64,000 bases of DNA from Sphingomonas sp. JUb134 (GCF_004341505.2 NZ_SLYP02000001.1:586501-650500); one strand, 5' to 3'. Positions 46,952-58,768 are shown, counted from the first letter of the stretch. Numbers and translations are program-made. Notes: a model not told the origin generated them from the letters alone.

Positions 46952-47704
46952 TCACTGGATATAGATCCCGACCACCTTCCAGCTGTCGCCTTCGCGGTCG
47001 AGCGAGACCGTCTCGGTCGCGCCGCGCTTGTTCTCGAAATCGGTGCGGAAGCGGACCATGCGGTAGCCCTTGGGCGGGGCGGGCACGTCGGCTTCGCTGA
47101 GCAGCTGGCGCGACAACATGCGGCCGAGCGGCACGCGCGCCTGTTCGGAGGCGGCTTGCCAGGCGGCGACCGTGTTGAGCGACTGGAAGGACTCGCCGGT
47201 CGCGTCCCAGCTTTCCTGCCAGTTGCTCGCGTCGAGCAGGGCGAGAAAGGCGGACGCTGCGCGGGTGACGGGGGTCTCGGTTACGGGCGCGGCGGCGACG
47301 GCCAGTGGCGTGCCGGCTTGCGGCGCCTGGGTGGGGGCGGACAGGGCGAGCAGGGTGACCAAAAACGGGATCATGGCGAGTCCTCCGATGGCCCAGGCCG
47401 TCTTCGGGGGCGAAGGCGGCTCGGTGCTGGGCTGGCCGGACTGCTGGTCGATCGGCGGGGGCGGGGCATCCCCGAACCTTGTGTCCCCGAGGCTTTGGGG
47501 GGCGGCTTCGCCTTGGCGGAGCAGGCGGGCGGCCTCCTTGCTGGTGGAGACGGAGAGCTTGCGGCGGGCGTCGCGCAGGCGCTCGTTGATCGTGTGCACC
47601 GACAGATCGAGGTGGCGCGCCATCGACTTGGCGTCATGCCCCTCCAGCAGCAGGCGGAGCGTCTGCTTCTCCTTTTCGGTGAGTGCCTGGAGCCCGTCGG
47701 CCAT
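46952..47704 (-). CDS. LuxR-type HTH protein with membrane segment and DUF4019 domain
   Basis: About 250 residues from the ATG at 47702-47704, which has AGGAA 9 bp upstream; the ATG at 47713 is too close. The N-terminal HTH is LTEKEKQTLRLLLEGHDAKSMARHLDLSVHTINERLRDARRKLSV, a GerE/LuxR-type DNA-binding domain. A single membrane span (TAWAIGGLAMIPFLVTLLAL) follows near residue 105, then the periplasmic DUF4019 domain (ASAFLALLDASNWQESWDATGESFQSLNT ... KVVGIYIQ). A DNA-binding domain tied to a membrane and an exported domain suggests sensing of envelope state. Confidence 0.8.
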   Translation of the reverse strand: MADGLQALTEKEKQTLRLLLEGHDAKSMARHLDLSVHTINERLRDARRKLSVSTSKEAARLLRQGEAAPQSLGDTRFGDAPPPPIDQQSGQPSTEPPSPPKTAWAIGGLAMIPFLVTLLALSAPTQAPQAGTPLAVAAAPVTETPVTRAASAFLALLDASNWQESWDATGESFQSLNTVAAWQAASEQARVPLGRMLSRQLLSEADVPAPPKGYRMVRFRTDFENKRGATETVSLDREGDSWKVVGIYIQ

Positions 47705-47801
47705 GACCGCCATTTCCTGTCCTTTCGCGGGCGGATGCTAGGGCGCGGGCGGGGTGCGGGTCACCCCAAAATCCTTGTACCTGCGGTGGGGCGTCGTGCG
47801 A

Positions 47802-50496
<2,695 letters not shown>

Positions 50497-50610
50497 GCCA
50501 TGGTGTACGCGGGTTCGGGGCGGACGCCAAGCGATAGTGGGAGCGGCCCATCCCGACGCGAAAACGGCTGGCGTCGACGCGCGCGCTTTGCTAGGCGCAT
50601 CCACCGGCCG

Positions 50611-50652
<42 letters not shown>

Positions 50653-50726
50653 TCACGTCCGACGCGAGAGCAGTGATTTTATACAGGATTTTCGAGGGCT
50701 TAGGAAGACGGAAGAAAGGACGGACG

Positions 50727-51040
50727 AAAAAACTCACCAGAAACTCACCGCGCTCGGGTAAGCCGATTCCGATCGCGGATTGACCTTCATCGGCGTAAAA
50801 CTTACGGCTCACGCCACACGCACCCATAGCTCAGCTGGATAGAGCGTCGCCCTCCGAAGGCGAAGGCCAGAGGTTCGAATCCTCTTGGGTGCGCCAAAAT
50901 ATCTCAATAAAATCAGTGAGTTAAGACTGCCGCAGCGCCCTTGGTGCGCCGCCTCTCAAAGTCGGAAACTCACCACGCTCGCGGCGGCACAACGCGAAAC
51001 CCTTGGATTTCCGCAGAAAACTCGCCGAACCAAACTCACC
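50727..51040. repeat. Direct repeats of the AAACTCACC motif around the tRNA-Arg locus
   Basis: aaactcacc occurs at about 50730-50738, 50741-50749, 50966-50974 and 51032-51040, with aaactcgcc at 51017-51025. Two of them share a longer block, gaaactcacc(g/a)cgctcg (50740-50756 and 50965-50981). Spaced short direct repeats next to a tRNA are the pattern of integrase arm-binding sites. There is no confident gene between 50897 and 51293. Confidence 0.5.
50820..50896 (+). tRNA. tRNA-Arg (anticodon CCG)
   Basis: 77 nt, GCACCCA acceptor stem pairing with TGGGTGC, D arm GCTC/GAGC, anticodon stem TCGCC/GGCGA with loop CTCCGAA (anticodon CCG at positions 34-36), T arm AGAGG-TTCGAAT-CCTCT, encoded CCA. 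All stems pair. It differs from the remnant at 50611 in three bases of the shared 42. Confidence 0.92.
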
Positions 51041-51293
51041 ATGCCCTTTTGCGGTCGTGATGACCCGATGGGGGCGTCCAACTATGGGCTCGGGGGGACG
51101 TCGGTCATTAGCCAGTCGATACCGACGGATTGCGGCCGGAACAGCGGACCATGGGCGCGGGCTAAATGCTGTGTTGGCGAAGGGCAGAGGGGGCAGTAAC
51201 GACCCCTTGTACGAATTCGCGTTACACAGCGAATCACCGACGCTAGATTCCTTAAAAGTTCTCCAAACCCGAGGCGGAATTTTGAACTGACCT

Positions 51294-52277
51294 ATGACAA
51301 CCGCGCGCCACATCGTTGCACTGCTGCAAAGCCATATCGACGGGGATGAAGATCGCTTCCTCTCCGTGGCGACGCAGCTTGCCGCGCATGAGGCGAGGCA
51401 AGGGCATGGGAAGCTCGCTCAGGAGCTGCGCGAACTGGTCGACGCCGCCAAGGGTAAAAGCGCGACGGTGGCGCGGCGCGGGGCCGGCCCCGTGCCAATG
51501 GCGCAGCCGAAGGGTGAACTCGCCGGGCTTCTGGAAGCCCGCTATTCCGATGTCCGGTTGTCGAGCATGGTGCTCAAGCCGGAACTTGAGGAGCGGCTTG
51601 CGCGCGTGCTTCGGGAACAGCGCCAGCAGGAGCGGCTTCGCGCGCGGGGGCTCGCGCCGCGCCGCAAGCTCCTGCTCGTCGGCCCTCCTGGCGCAGGCAA
51701 GACAATGACCGCCGCCGCCCTGGCCGGCGAGTTGAAGCTGCCCCTTTTCACGGTCCTTTACGACGGCCTGATCGGCAAGCTCATGGGCGAGACCGCCACA
51801 CGGCTGAGACTTGTCTTCGACGCCGTTGCCATGCAGCGCGGTGTCTACTTCTTCGACGAGTTTGACGCGATCGGTGCGCAACGGGCCGGGCCGAACGACG
51901 TCGGGGAAATTCGCCGGGTGCTCAATTCCTTCCTCCAGTTTCTGGAGAATGACGATGGCCCGAGCCTCATCGTCGCCGCGACCAATCACCCCGAATTGCT
52001 CGACAAGGCGCTTTATCGCCGGTTCGACGATGTCATCAGTTACGATCTTCCCGATCCCTCGGTTGTGCAGGGCATCCTCGAAGCCCGGCTCGCGACCTTC
52101 GATCTCAAGCCGATCGAATGGGGGCCTGTTCTCGAATCCGCTGCCCATCTCTCCCAGGCCGAAGTCGCCAGAGCTGCCGACGAGGCGGCAAAAGTCGCGG
52201 TGCTGGATGGCCACGACGGCGTGACGACCGCGACGCTGCTGACCGCTCTGACGGAGCGGCGCGCGGCCATCCTCTAA
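51294..52277 (+). CDS. AAA-type ATPase, partner of a subtilisin-like protease
   Basis: 327 residues. An N-terminal helical region (residues 1-90) precedes an AAA core with Walker A LVGPPGAGKT (residues 128-137), Walker B GVYFFDEFDAIG (183-194), a sensor region LIVAATNHPELLDKAL and an arginine-containing helix YRRFDDVISYDLP. It lies 13 bp upstream of the S8 protease gene. Pairs of this type recur on mobile elements and are suspected to act in defence; the usual reading is that the ATPase controls the protease. The function here is an inference. Confidence 0.85.
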   Translation: MTTARHIVALLQSHIDGDEDRFLSVATQLAAHEARQGHGKLAQELRELVDAAKGKSATVARRGAGPVPMAQPKGELAGLLEARYSDVRLSSMVLKPELEERLARVLREQRQQERLRARGLAPRRKLLLVGPPGAGKTMTAAALAGELKLPLFTVLYDGLIGKLMGETATRLRLVFDAVAMQRGVYFFDEFDAIGAQRAGPNDVGEIRRVLNSFLQFLENDDGPSLIVAATNHPELLDKALYRRFDDVISYDLPDPSVVQGILEARLATFDLKPIEWGPVLESAAHLSQAEVARAADEAAKVAVLDGHDGVTTATLLTALTERRAAIL

Positions 52278-52290
52278 GCAACGAGGCCCG

Positions 52291-54753
52291 ATGGCTGTAC
52301 CTCCCCGCGACCGCCCCCATTTCCACGTCGAAGGCGGCGGCCAAAGCGAGGCTTACACGTCACCGCGCCTGGTCATAAGCGGCCTCCCTCCCGCGCGGGC
52401 GCGAGCCGCGCACGCCGCACGATTGGAACAGGCGATCGGAACGGCGCTGGCCGCCGGCCGCCAACGGCTCGCCGATCGGGAAGATGGCGTAGCCGAGGGC
52501 CAGCCAGGCTTTTATCTAGAGTTCGATATTCCTATCGCCGAGCGCGCCGCTGTCGAAGCCCTGGAGAACAAGCCGAAGGCTATCGAACTGGTAGCCGTGC
52601 GGCCCACTGCGGAGGGCGACGAAATGGTCTCGGCCACTGTGTTTGTCCCGGAAGCCGCTGCCGATTTCTTCGTCAAGAAGATCGAAGCCTATCGCGACGA
52701 GGAGACGCGCACCGGCAAGCCCAAGAACGAGGCCCTGATCGCTCGGATCGACGATATCAGGGTCGCGGTCGCTCGCTCGCTATTCACCGATGAAGCGCAG
52801 CACTTTCCCGCCGACGGCCGTCAGGTGTGGTGGGAAGTCTGGCTTCGGGATGGCGGTCTCGCAATCTTCCAGTCTGTCGCTGCCAAGCTCGATGTCGCGA
52901 TCAAGGATCACGTCATCAGCTTTCCCGAGCGCGATGTCGCGCTGGCGCTCGCCGATGAAGCGACGATGGATCGGCTGATACGCAATTCCGATGTCGTCGC
53001 TGAACTGCGCCTCGCCAAGGACACGCCGTCGCTCTTTCTCGAAATGCGCACGGTCGATCAGGCCGCTTGGGCGAACGACTTGGCTGATCGGATCGCACCG
53101 CCGTCCCCCTTGGCACCGGCGGTCTGCATACTGGACAGCGGAGCGACCCAGGCCCACCCCCTGCTCGCGCCTGGCCTCGATCCTGCCGATCAGCATAGCT
53201 ACGACGGTGACTGGGGTGTCGGCGACAGCGCCTTCTGGAATGGTCACGGCACCTCGATGGCTGGTGTCGCGCTTTATGGCGATCTCGAAGCGGCGCTTTC
53301 CCACGGCGAGCCGGTCGCGCTTGGTCATCGCCTCGAAACGGTGAAGATCCTGCCGCCAACCGGGCAGAACGAGCCGCGACTTTACGGGGCGATCACGGCA
53401 ACCGGCATCGCCCGCGCCGAAGACCATGCTCCCCGTCGCCGGCGCGTGTTCTGCATGGCCGTGACCAGCGACGTCGGCCTGGGCCGAGGCCGGCCGTCCT
53501 CGTGGTCCTCGTCAATCGATCAACTCTGCTATGGCGGCGGTGACAGGCGACGCCTCATGGTCCTGGCGGCGGGCAATCTCCGCGGGGACATCAATCCGGC
53601 CGACTATCCTGACCGCAACGACCTCGAAGAGGTCGAAAGCCCGGGGCAGGCGTGGAATCCGCTCGTCGTTGGGGCCAGCACCGACAAGATCATGATCACC
53701 CATCCCGACTATGACGGATGGACGCCCGTCGCCCCGGCCGGCGACCTCTCACCGGCAAGCCGAACGTCCGCAATCTGGGATCGGCAATGGCCGATCCGTC
53801 CGGATGTCGTGTTCGAGGGCGGTAACTTCGCGCATGACGGCGCCAACCCGGCCTCGGCGATCGACGACCTCCAACTCCTCACGACCCACTATCGTCCCGC
53901 CATGCGCCTGTTTGAAGCGTTCGGCGACACCAGCGGCGCTGCCGCGCTCGGCGCGAATCTTGCCGCCGGCATTATCGCAGCGCGTCCGACACTCTGGCCG
54001 GAAACGGTACGCGCGCTCATTGTCCATTCCGCCGAATGGACGCCGGCGATGCGCCAGCGCTTCGACGCGGCCGGCTCGCAAAGTCAGAAGCTGGCCATGC
54101 TGCGCCGCTACGGTTGGGGCGTGCCTGACCTTGGCCGGGCGCTGATGAGCGCGTCCAACGACGCGACTTTGATGGTCGAGGACGCCCTGTTGCCGTTCCG
54201 CAAGGATGGCTCGGCGATCAAGACGCGCGACATGAATCTGCATCGACTGCCCTGGCCGCGCGCCGAACTGGCCGCGCTTGGCGATCTCGATGTGGAACTG
54301 CGGATCACCCTGTCCTATTTCGTCGAGCCCAATCCCGGAGAACGGGGCTGGACGCGGCGCCACCGCTACGCTTCACACAATCTCCGCTTTGCGGTGAAGC
54401 GGTCGCTCGAAGGTTTGGAAGCGTTCCGGCAGCGGATCAACAAGGCGGCTCAGGACGAAGAGGCTGGCGCTGTCGGCGCTGTCGCAGGCGGCGACTCCTG
54501 GGTTCTGGGGACGATCCGTGACCGCGGTTCGATCCATAGCGACATTTGGCGTGGGAGCGCGGCAGCCCTCGCCGAGCGCGACGCGATCGGCGTCTTTCCC
54601 GTCAGCGGATGGTGGAAGGAGAAGCCTGGTCTCCAGCGCTGGGATCGTTCCGCCCGCTATGCATTGTGTGTGTCGATCCGCGCGCCCGAGACCGACATCG
54701 ACCTTTATACCGCCGTCGCCAATCAGATCGCGGTTCCGATCCCGGCAGCTTAG
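52291..54753 (+). CDS. Subtilisin-like (S8) peptidase
   Basis: 820 residues, no signal peptide, so cytoplasmic. The catalytic triad is present: Asp in VCILDSGATQAHP (about residue 281), His in WNGHGTSMAG (about 319) and Ser in GDTSGAAALGANLAAG (about 547). The oxyanion Asn could lie in RRLMVLAAGN. The N-terminal 270 residues form a domain of its own, without recognised homology here, containing QPGFYLEFDIPIAERAAVEALENKPKAIELVAV. About 270 residues follow the catalytic domain. Together with the AAA ATPase it makes a two-gene unit. Confidence 0.88.
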   Translation: MAVPPRDRPHFHVEGGGQSEAYTSPRLVISGLPPARARAAHAARLEQAIGTALAAGRQRLADREDGVAEGQPGFYLEFDIPIAERAAVEALENKPKAIELVAVRPTAEGDEMVSATVFVPEAAADFFVKKIEAYRDEETRTGKPKNEALIARIDDIRVAVARSLFTDEAQHFPADGRQVWWEVWLRDGGLAIFQSVAAKLDVAIKDHVISFPERDVALALADEATMDRLIRNSDVVAELRLAKDTPSLFLEMRTVDQAAWANDLADRIAPPSPLAPAVCILDSGATQAHPLLAPGLDPADQHSYDGDWGVGDSAFWNGHGTSMAGVALYGDLEAALSHGEPVALGHRLETVKILPPTGQNEPRLYGAITATGIARAEDHAPRRRRVFCMAVTSDVGLGRGRPSSWSSSIDQLCYGGGDRRRLMVLAAGNLRGDINPADYPDRNDLEEVESPGQAWNPLVVGASTDKIMITHPDYDGWTPVAPAGDLSPASRTSAIWDRQWPIRPDVVFEGGNFAHDGANPASAIDDLQLLTTHYRPAMRLFEAFGDTSGAAALGANLAAGIIAARPTLWPETVRALIVHSAEWTPAMRQRFDAAGSQSQKLAMLRRYGWGVPDLGRALMSASNDATLMVEDALLPFRKDGSAIKTRDMNLHRLPWPRAELAALGDLDVELRITLSYFVEPNPGERGWTRRHRYASHNLRFAVKRSLEGLEAFRQRINKAAQDEEAGAVGAVAGGDSWVLGTIRDRGSIHSDIWRGSAAALAERDAIGVFPVSGWWKEKPGLQRWDRSARYALCVSIRAPETDIDLYTAVANQIAVPIPAA

Positions 54754-54765
54754 CGGGCCGCGCGG

Positions 54766-55485
54766 TCAGTCGAGCCACGCGGCATAGGCACCCACATCGA
54801 TCATCGGAACCGTCGCGCTCGCCTGGAGGCGAGCGATAAGGTTGAGCAGGAAGCGCGTCGCCGCTCGCACGCCGACCTCCGCTTGCGAGCAGCCGTCCGT
54901 GTCACAGCCGAACACCCCATGCGCCGCGACGCATCCAATATCGAGGCGGTGCTGCCCATCGAGGGCTGCGAGCGCATCGGTCAGCGGTTGGCCCAGCGGC
55001 GGATTCCATACGCTTTCGAACGTAAGCAATCCGCCGATAATGTCCGGCAGCGGTCGCGGATCGTAGACACCGCCGGCGTAGGGTATCGGCAGGCTCGTCC
55101 GATGGAGCGCGCGAACACTGGCCACCTTGTCCGCTGCATAAGCGACGTGCTGGGCATTGATCGCCTGCTTGGTCTCGAACACGGCATAGACGCTCTCTGC
55201 CGGTACGATGAACTGGCCTTTGAAATTGAAGATAAAGGGCGAATATTGCCGATCGAAAATGACGATATCGATCTGGTGGCTGAAGGCGCCCTTGCTGTCG
55301 ACGACATGGGCGCCGGCAGCGCGATACCGTTCCGGCAAATAGGCCTGCAACAGCTCTAGCCAAACAGCTTCGCTGGCGTCACCCTTCGTTCCGCCGTGGC
55401 CGAAGCTACCGCGCGCGATGCCCAGCTTCGCTTCGATCTCGTCGTGCAGGCTTTGCAGCAGAGTTTTGAGGGACCAGTCGGTCAT
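54766..55485 (-). CDS. DUF6602-type protein, possible PD-(D/E)XK nuclease
   Basis: 239 residues from the ATG at 55483-55485, which overlaps the upstream stop by 4 bp. GDASEAVWLELLQAYLPERY, then HQIDIVIFDRQYSPFIFNF and ESVYAVFETKQ match a restriction-endonuclease-like core: Glu39, Asp73 and Glu104-x-Lys106 are the candidate metal ligands. DUF6602 is recognised from memory. The C-terminal 100 residues are helical and contain GCVAAHGVFGCDTDGC. It is convergent with the S8 protease and forms a unit with the nucleotidyltransferase. Confidence 0.75.
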   Translation of the reverse strand: MTDWSLKTLLQSLHDEIEAKLGIARGSFGHGGTKGDASEAVWLELLQAYLPERYRAAGAHVVDSKGAFSHQIDIVIFDRQYSPFIFNFKGQFIVPAESVYAVFETKQAINAQHVAYAADKVASVRALHRTSLPIPYAGGVYDPRPLPDIIGGLLTFESVWNPPLGQPLTDALAALDGQHRLDIGCVAAHGVFGCDTDGCSQAEVGVRAATRFLLNLIARLQASATVPMIDVGAYAAWLD

Positions 55486-56237
55486 TGGACGAAACCGCTC
55501 CAATTGCCGCTCAGCGCAGCTTCCGCCAATCGCCGCACCGCTTGCTTCTCCGTGTCGGTGAGATCGTCCGATATGACGTTGTTGCCATTGGCGGGATCGA
55601 CCACCCGTGCTGCGGCGAACCTGTCTCGGAGATACTCCAGCACCTTCACAACATTCTGCGCCAGATCCTGCGATTGCCTACCGTGCAAGGCGGCGATCAC
55701 TGTCAGCTCCAGGTAGAAGGACGGGAATTCGAGCCGCTTCTGGTTGCGCCATAGCTTCAGGAGCCGCGACTCGCGCTGATGGCCGGCCATGACGACGGTG
55801 TTGATATGTGTCGTCACATTTGTCTTCGTCCAGGTATCGGCTTTGCGACGGTAAAGGCTGTGATCTGTCGTCCAGGCGGTCTGCCGTTTGCCAGGGACGA
55901 GATCGACATCGAAGCCGCCGATCGTCGCGTTGATCGACACATTCTGCCGTTTTGGCGCATAGCCGGCACCCGCAATGGCGTTGAAGAGCGAGCCGCAAAT
56001 ATCCTTCAAGGTTTCGGGCGTGTCTTCGTGCAGAGAAATGAAAAGGTCGATGTCGGTGCCGCTTCGATTGGCCGTGCCCTTGGCAAAAGAACCGCTTGGA
56101 GAGATCGACAGCAAGAAACGGTTTGCCCATCGTTGAAGCACGGGCGCGATAATTGTTTGGACCTGCCGAACAGGGGAGAATGCGCTGGTATCGACAGCCT
56201 CCCGAGCCAGAATCGCGTTTAAGTAGGCTGTGCTCAT
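55482..56237 (-). CDS. Nucleotidyltransferase with GS...DxD active site
   Basis: 251 residues. The polymerase-beta-type nucleotidyltransferase signature is present: SPSGSFAKGTANRSGTDIDLFISL, with the GS and the DID pair, and the third carboxylate in IGGFDVDLVPGKR. GSF.KGT spacing is that of the OAS/CD-NTase/CCA group. The C-terminal half is helical (WRNQKRLEFPSFYLELTVIAALHGR, VVKVLEYLRDRF), like the CCA/OAS helical domain. The gene may start at a GTG (56240) or ATG (56237). It overlaps the DUF6602 gene by 4 bp, a layout like a signal-maker with an effector. Confidence 0.8.
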   Translation of the reverse strand: MSTAYLNAILAREAVDTSAFSPVRQVQTIIAPVLQRWANRFLLSISPSGSFAKGTANRSGTDIDLFISLHEDTPETLKDICGSLFNAIAGAGYAPKRQNVSINATIGGFDVDLVPGKRQTAWTTDHSLYRRKADTWTKTNVTTHINTVVMAGHQRESRLLKLWRNQKRLEFPSFYLELTVIAALHGRQSQDLAQNVVKVLEYLRDRFAAARVVDPANGNNVISDDLTDTEKQAVRRLAEAALSGNWSGFVQ

Positions 56238-56297
56238 CACATATGACTAGCGCTGCAATCAGACTCCCGGAAGCGCCGAAGCAACCGTAATTACAGG

Positions 56298-56698
56298 ATG
56301 ACGTCACCGACCGGTTGGGGAAGGACTTCCCCTACTGACGAGCCACGCGGGTCTCGTCAGACCCCTTCAAGCGGGGGCAACCCCGCAACGCCCCAAACGT
56401 CGGCGTATCCACGCCGATCGGCAAATCCGCCGTGGCGGATTCCAGCTTTTCCAGACTGCGGAGATCGGGCCAGGGCGTGCGCCGTCCCGATCGCTTTGTT
56501 GGGTCGCTACGCTCCCCTCCCGCGGGGTGGGCGTCGCTTCCCTTTAGGCCCGCCGCGCCGGGCCGCAACGCGCGTTGCGCGTCCTCCTCTTCTTTCCGGC
56601 CCCTTGGGTGCTGCCCGGCTCCGCCGGCGGGCCTGCCGGTCGCTCTTTCGCCGCCCACCCCGCTCCGGGGTGCGTGTGCTTTTGAAGGAGTGAAGACA
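56298..56698. other. GC-rich hairpin-rich leader upstream of the ParB-like gene
   Basis: About 400 bp without a supported gene. Perfect or near-perfect hairpins include ggggaaggacttcccc (56322-56337), aatccgccgtggcggatt and cgaccggttggggaagg nearby, plus gcaacgcgcgttgc-type dyads near 56570. AAGGAG at the end is the ribosome-binding site of the ParB-like gene. A regulatory leader or an origin-type site of the element is possible. Confidence 0.4.
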
Positions 56699-58768
56699 AT
56701 GAACGCTGTTACCCAAACCGCAGCCGCCGAGCCTGTGTCTGGCGTCGAGATTTTCGTGCCGCTCGCCAAGCTCAAGAAGTCCCCGCGCAACGCGCGCAAG
56801 GTGCCGCATGGGGAAGCCGCTATCGAGGCGCTGGCCGCTTCGATCCAGCATAAGGGGCTGATCCAGAACCTTGTCGTGGAGCCGGAAACCAAGGAGGACG
56901 GGACGCCGACCAGCTACTATCTCGTCACCGCTGGCGAGGGCCGCAGGCTGGCGATGCTGCTGCGCGCCAAGCGCAAACAATGCAAGAAATCCGAACCTGT
57001 CCGGTGCTGGCTGGATACGGCGAATGATCCCGCCGAGGTAAGCCTTGACGAAAATGTCACCCGCACCCCCATGCACCCCGCCGACCAGTTCGAGCGGTTC
57101 GCCGAGCTTTCCAACGACAAGGGTTGGGGCGCGGAAGAGATCGGGGCGCGGTTCGGCGTGTCGGCCTCCGTGGTGAAGCAGCGGCTTCGCTTGGGCGCTG
57201 TCAGTCCGAAGCTGTTGCAGGTCTATCGCGAGGACGGCCTTACGCTGGACCAGCTTATGGCCTTCGCCATCACCGAGGACCATGCCCGGCAGGAGCAGGT
57301 GTTCGAGGGCCTGCATCACAATCGCGAGCCGTGGATCATCCGGCGTGACATGACCGCGAGCAATGTTCCGGCGACCGACCGACGCGCGGTGTTCGTCGGG
57401 GCCGACGCCTATGTCGAGGCGGGCGGCAATATCATCCGCGACCTGTTCAGCGAGGACCGGGGCGGCTTCTTCGAGGATGCGGGCTTGCTCGACATGCTTG
57501 CGGTCGAGAAGCTGCGCGAGGTTGCCGCGACGGTGCAGGCCGAAGGCTGGAAATGGGCCGAGGCGCATATCGACTACCCCCACGCCCACGGGATGCGGCG
57601 CTTCTATCCGCAATCCGTTTCGCTGTCCGATGAGGACGAGGCGCGGTTGGACACCCTGTCCGCAGAGCATGACGCGCTTGCCGAAGGCTATTCGTCCTAC
57701 GACGAAATGCCCGAGGACGTAGCCGAGAAGCTGGAGGCGATTTCCGACGAGATCGACGCCATTTCCGAGAAGCGCCATGCCTATGACGCCAACGTGATCG
57801 CCTACGGCGGCGCGTTCGTGGTGCTGCACCATGACGGCGCGGTCAGGATCGAGCGCGGCTTCATTCGGGCCGAGGACGAGGCGCTGGCCTTCCCGCAGCC
57901 CGAGGATGAGGTCGACGGCGAAGGGATCGACCCGGAGGGCGTGGAGGACGAGCAGGCCGAGGATGAGCCCGAAGCCGAGGACGTGGAGGACGAGGAACCG
58001 GGCAAGCCGATTTCCGACAGCCTCACGTGCGACCTGTCCGCCCATCGGACCTTGGCGCTCCGCGTGGCGCTGGCCGAGCAACCCGATATGGCGTTGGTCG
58101 CCTTGACCCATACGCTCACGGCGCAACTGTTCTACAGCTACGCCGAGGCCGGTTGCCTTGAGGTTCGTCCGACCGTGACGCCGCTTGGCAGTCATGCGGA
58201 CGGGATCGAGGACACCCCCTTGGCGGCACGGGCGAGCGAGCAACACGAGGCATGGGCCGAACGGATGCCGCGTGACGTGGCGGACCTGTGGGGCTTCATC
58301 GTGGCGCTGGACTGCGAGAAGCGGACCCTGCTGCTGGCGCATTGCGCGGCCCGCACCGTCAACGCGCTGCGCCTGCCGTGGGATCGCAAGCCCCTGTCGC
58401 TACAAACGGCGGACAGGCTGGCGACCGCGCTGGCGCTGGACGTGGCGAAGGACTGGACGCCGACCGTGGAGAGCTACCTCGGCCGCGTCACCAAGGGTCA
58501 TATCGTCGAGGCCGTCACTGAAGGCGTGTCCGAGGATGCCGCCCGCCGTATCGCCGACATGAAGAAGCCGGACATGGCGCAAGCCGCCGAGCAGCTTCTG
58601 GCCGGGACCGGATGGCTGCCCTCGATCCTGCGGACGCCCGAGCCGGAGACCGAGCAGCCCGCGTCGGTCGAGGACGAGGATACGGGGACCGTGGAACCGT
58701 CCGAGGCGGAGGCTCCCGAAGCGCAGGCTGAGGATGGCGAAGCCGCCTACGCCGTCGCCGCCGAATAG
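56699..58768 (+). CDS. ParB-like protein of the integrative element
   Basis: 689 residues from the ATG at 56699 with AAGGAG upstream. The N-terminal ParB/Srx domain is VPLAKLKKSPRNARKVPHGEAAIEALAASIQHKGLIQNLVVEP and YYLVTAGEGRRLAMLLRAK. A helix-turn-helix follows: GWGAEEIGARFGVSASVVKQRLRLGAVSPKLLQVYREDGLTLDQLMAFAI. The middle is acidic (residues 400-450, rich in Glu and Asp). Such long ParB proteins are typical of integrative conjugative elements and plasmids of sphingomonads, often next to DUF736. It may act in segregation or in gene control rather than chromosome partition. Confidence 0.85.
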   Translation: MNAVTQTAAAEPVSGVEIFVPLAKLKKSPRNARKVPHGEAAIEALAASIQHKGLIQNLVVEPETKEDGTPTSYYLVTAGEGRRLAMLLRAKRKQCKKSEPVRCWLDTANDPAEVSLDENVTRTPMHPADQFERFAELSNDKGWGAEEIGARFGVSASVVKQRLRLGAVSPKLLQVYREDGLTLDQLMAFAITEDHARQEQVFEGLHHNREPWIIRRDMTASNVPATDRRAVFVGADAYVEAGGNIIRDLFSEDRGGFFEDAGLLDMLAVEKLREVAATVQAEGWKWAEAHIDYPHAHGMRRFYPQSVSLSDEDEARLDTLSAEHDALAEGYSSYDEMPEDVAEKLEAISDEIDAISEKRHAYDANVIAYGGAFVVLHHDGAVRIERGFIRAEDEALAFPQPEDEVDGEGIDPEGVEDEQAEDEPEAEDVEDEEPGKPISDSLTCDLSAHRTLALRVALAEQPDMALVALTHTLTAQLFYSYAEAGCLEVRPTVTPLGSHADGIEDTPLAARASEQHEAWAERMPRDVADLWGFIVALDCEKRTLLLAHCAARTVNALRLPWDRKPLSLQTADRLATALALDVAKDWTPTVESYLGRVTKGHIVEAVTEGVSEDAARRIADMKKPDMAQAAEQLLAGTGWLPSILRTPEPETEQPASVEDEDTGTVEPSEAEAPEAQAEDGEAAYAVAAE

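Noticed and set aside
50885..51313. Small ORFs on both strands between the tRNA-Arg and the AAA ATPase, considered as an integrase remnant
   Set aside because: No tyrosine- or serine-recombinase motif could be found in any frame.
54766..56237. MNT-HEPN toxin-antitoxin for the nucleotidyltransferase pair
   Set aside because: The NTase is 250 residues, not the short MNT type, and the partner lacks a HEPN R-x4-6-H motif but has a nuclease-like E/D/E-x-K pattern.
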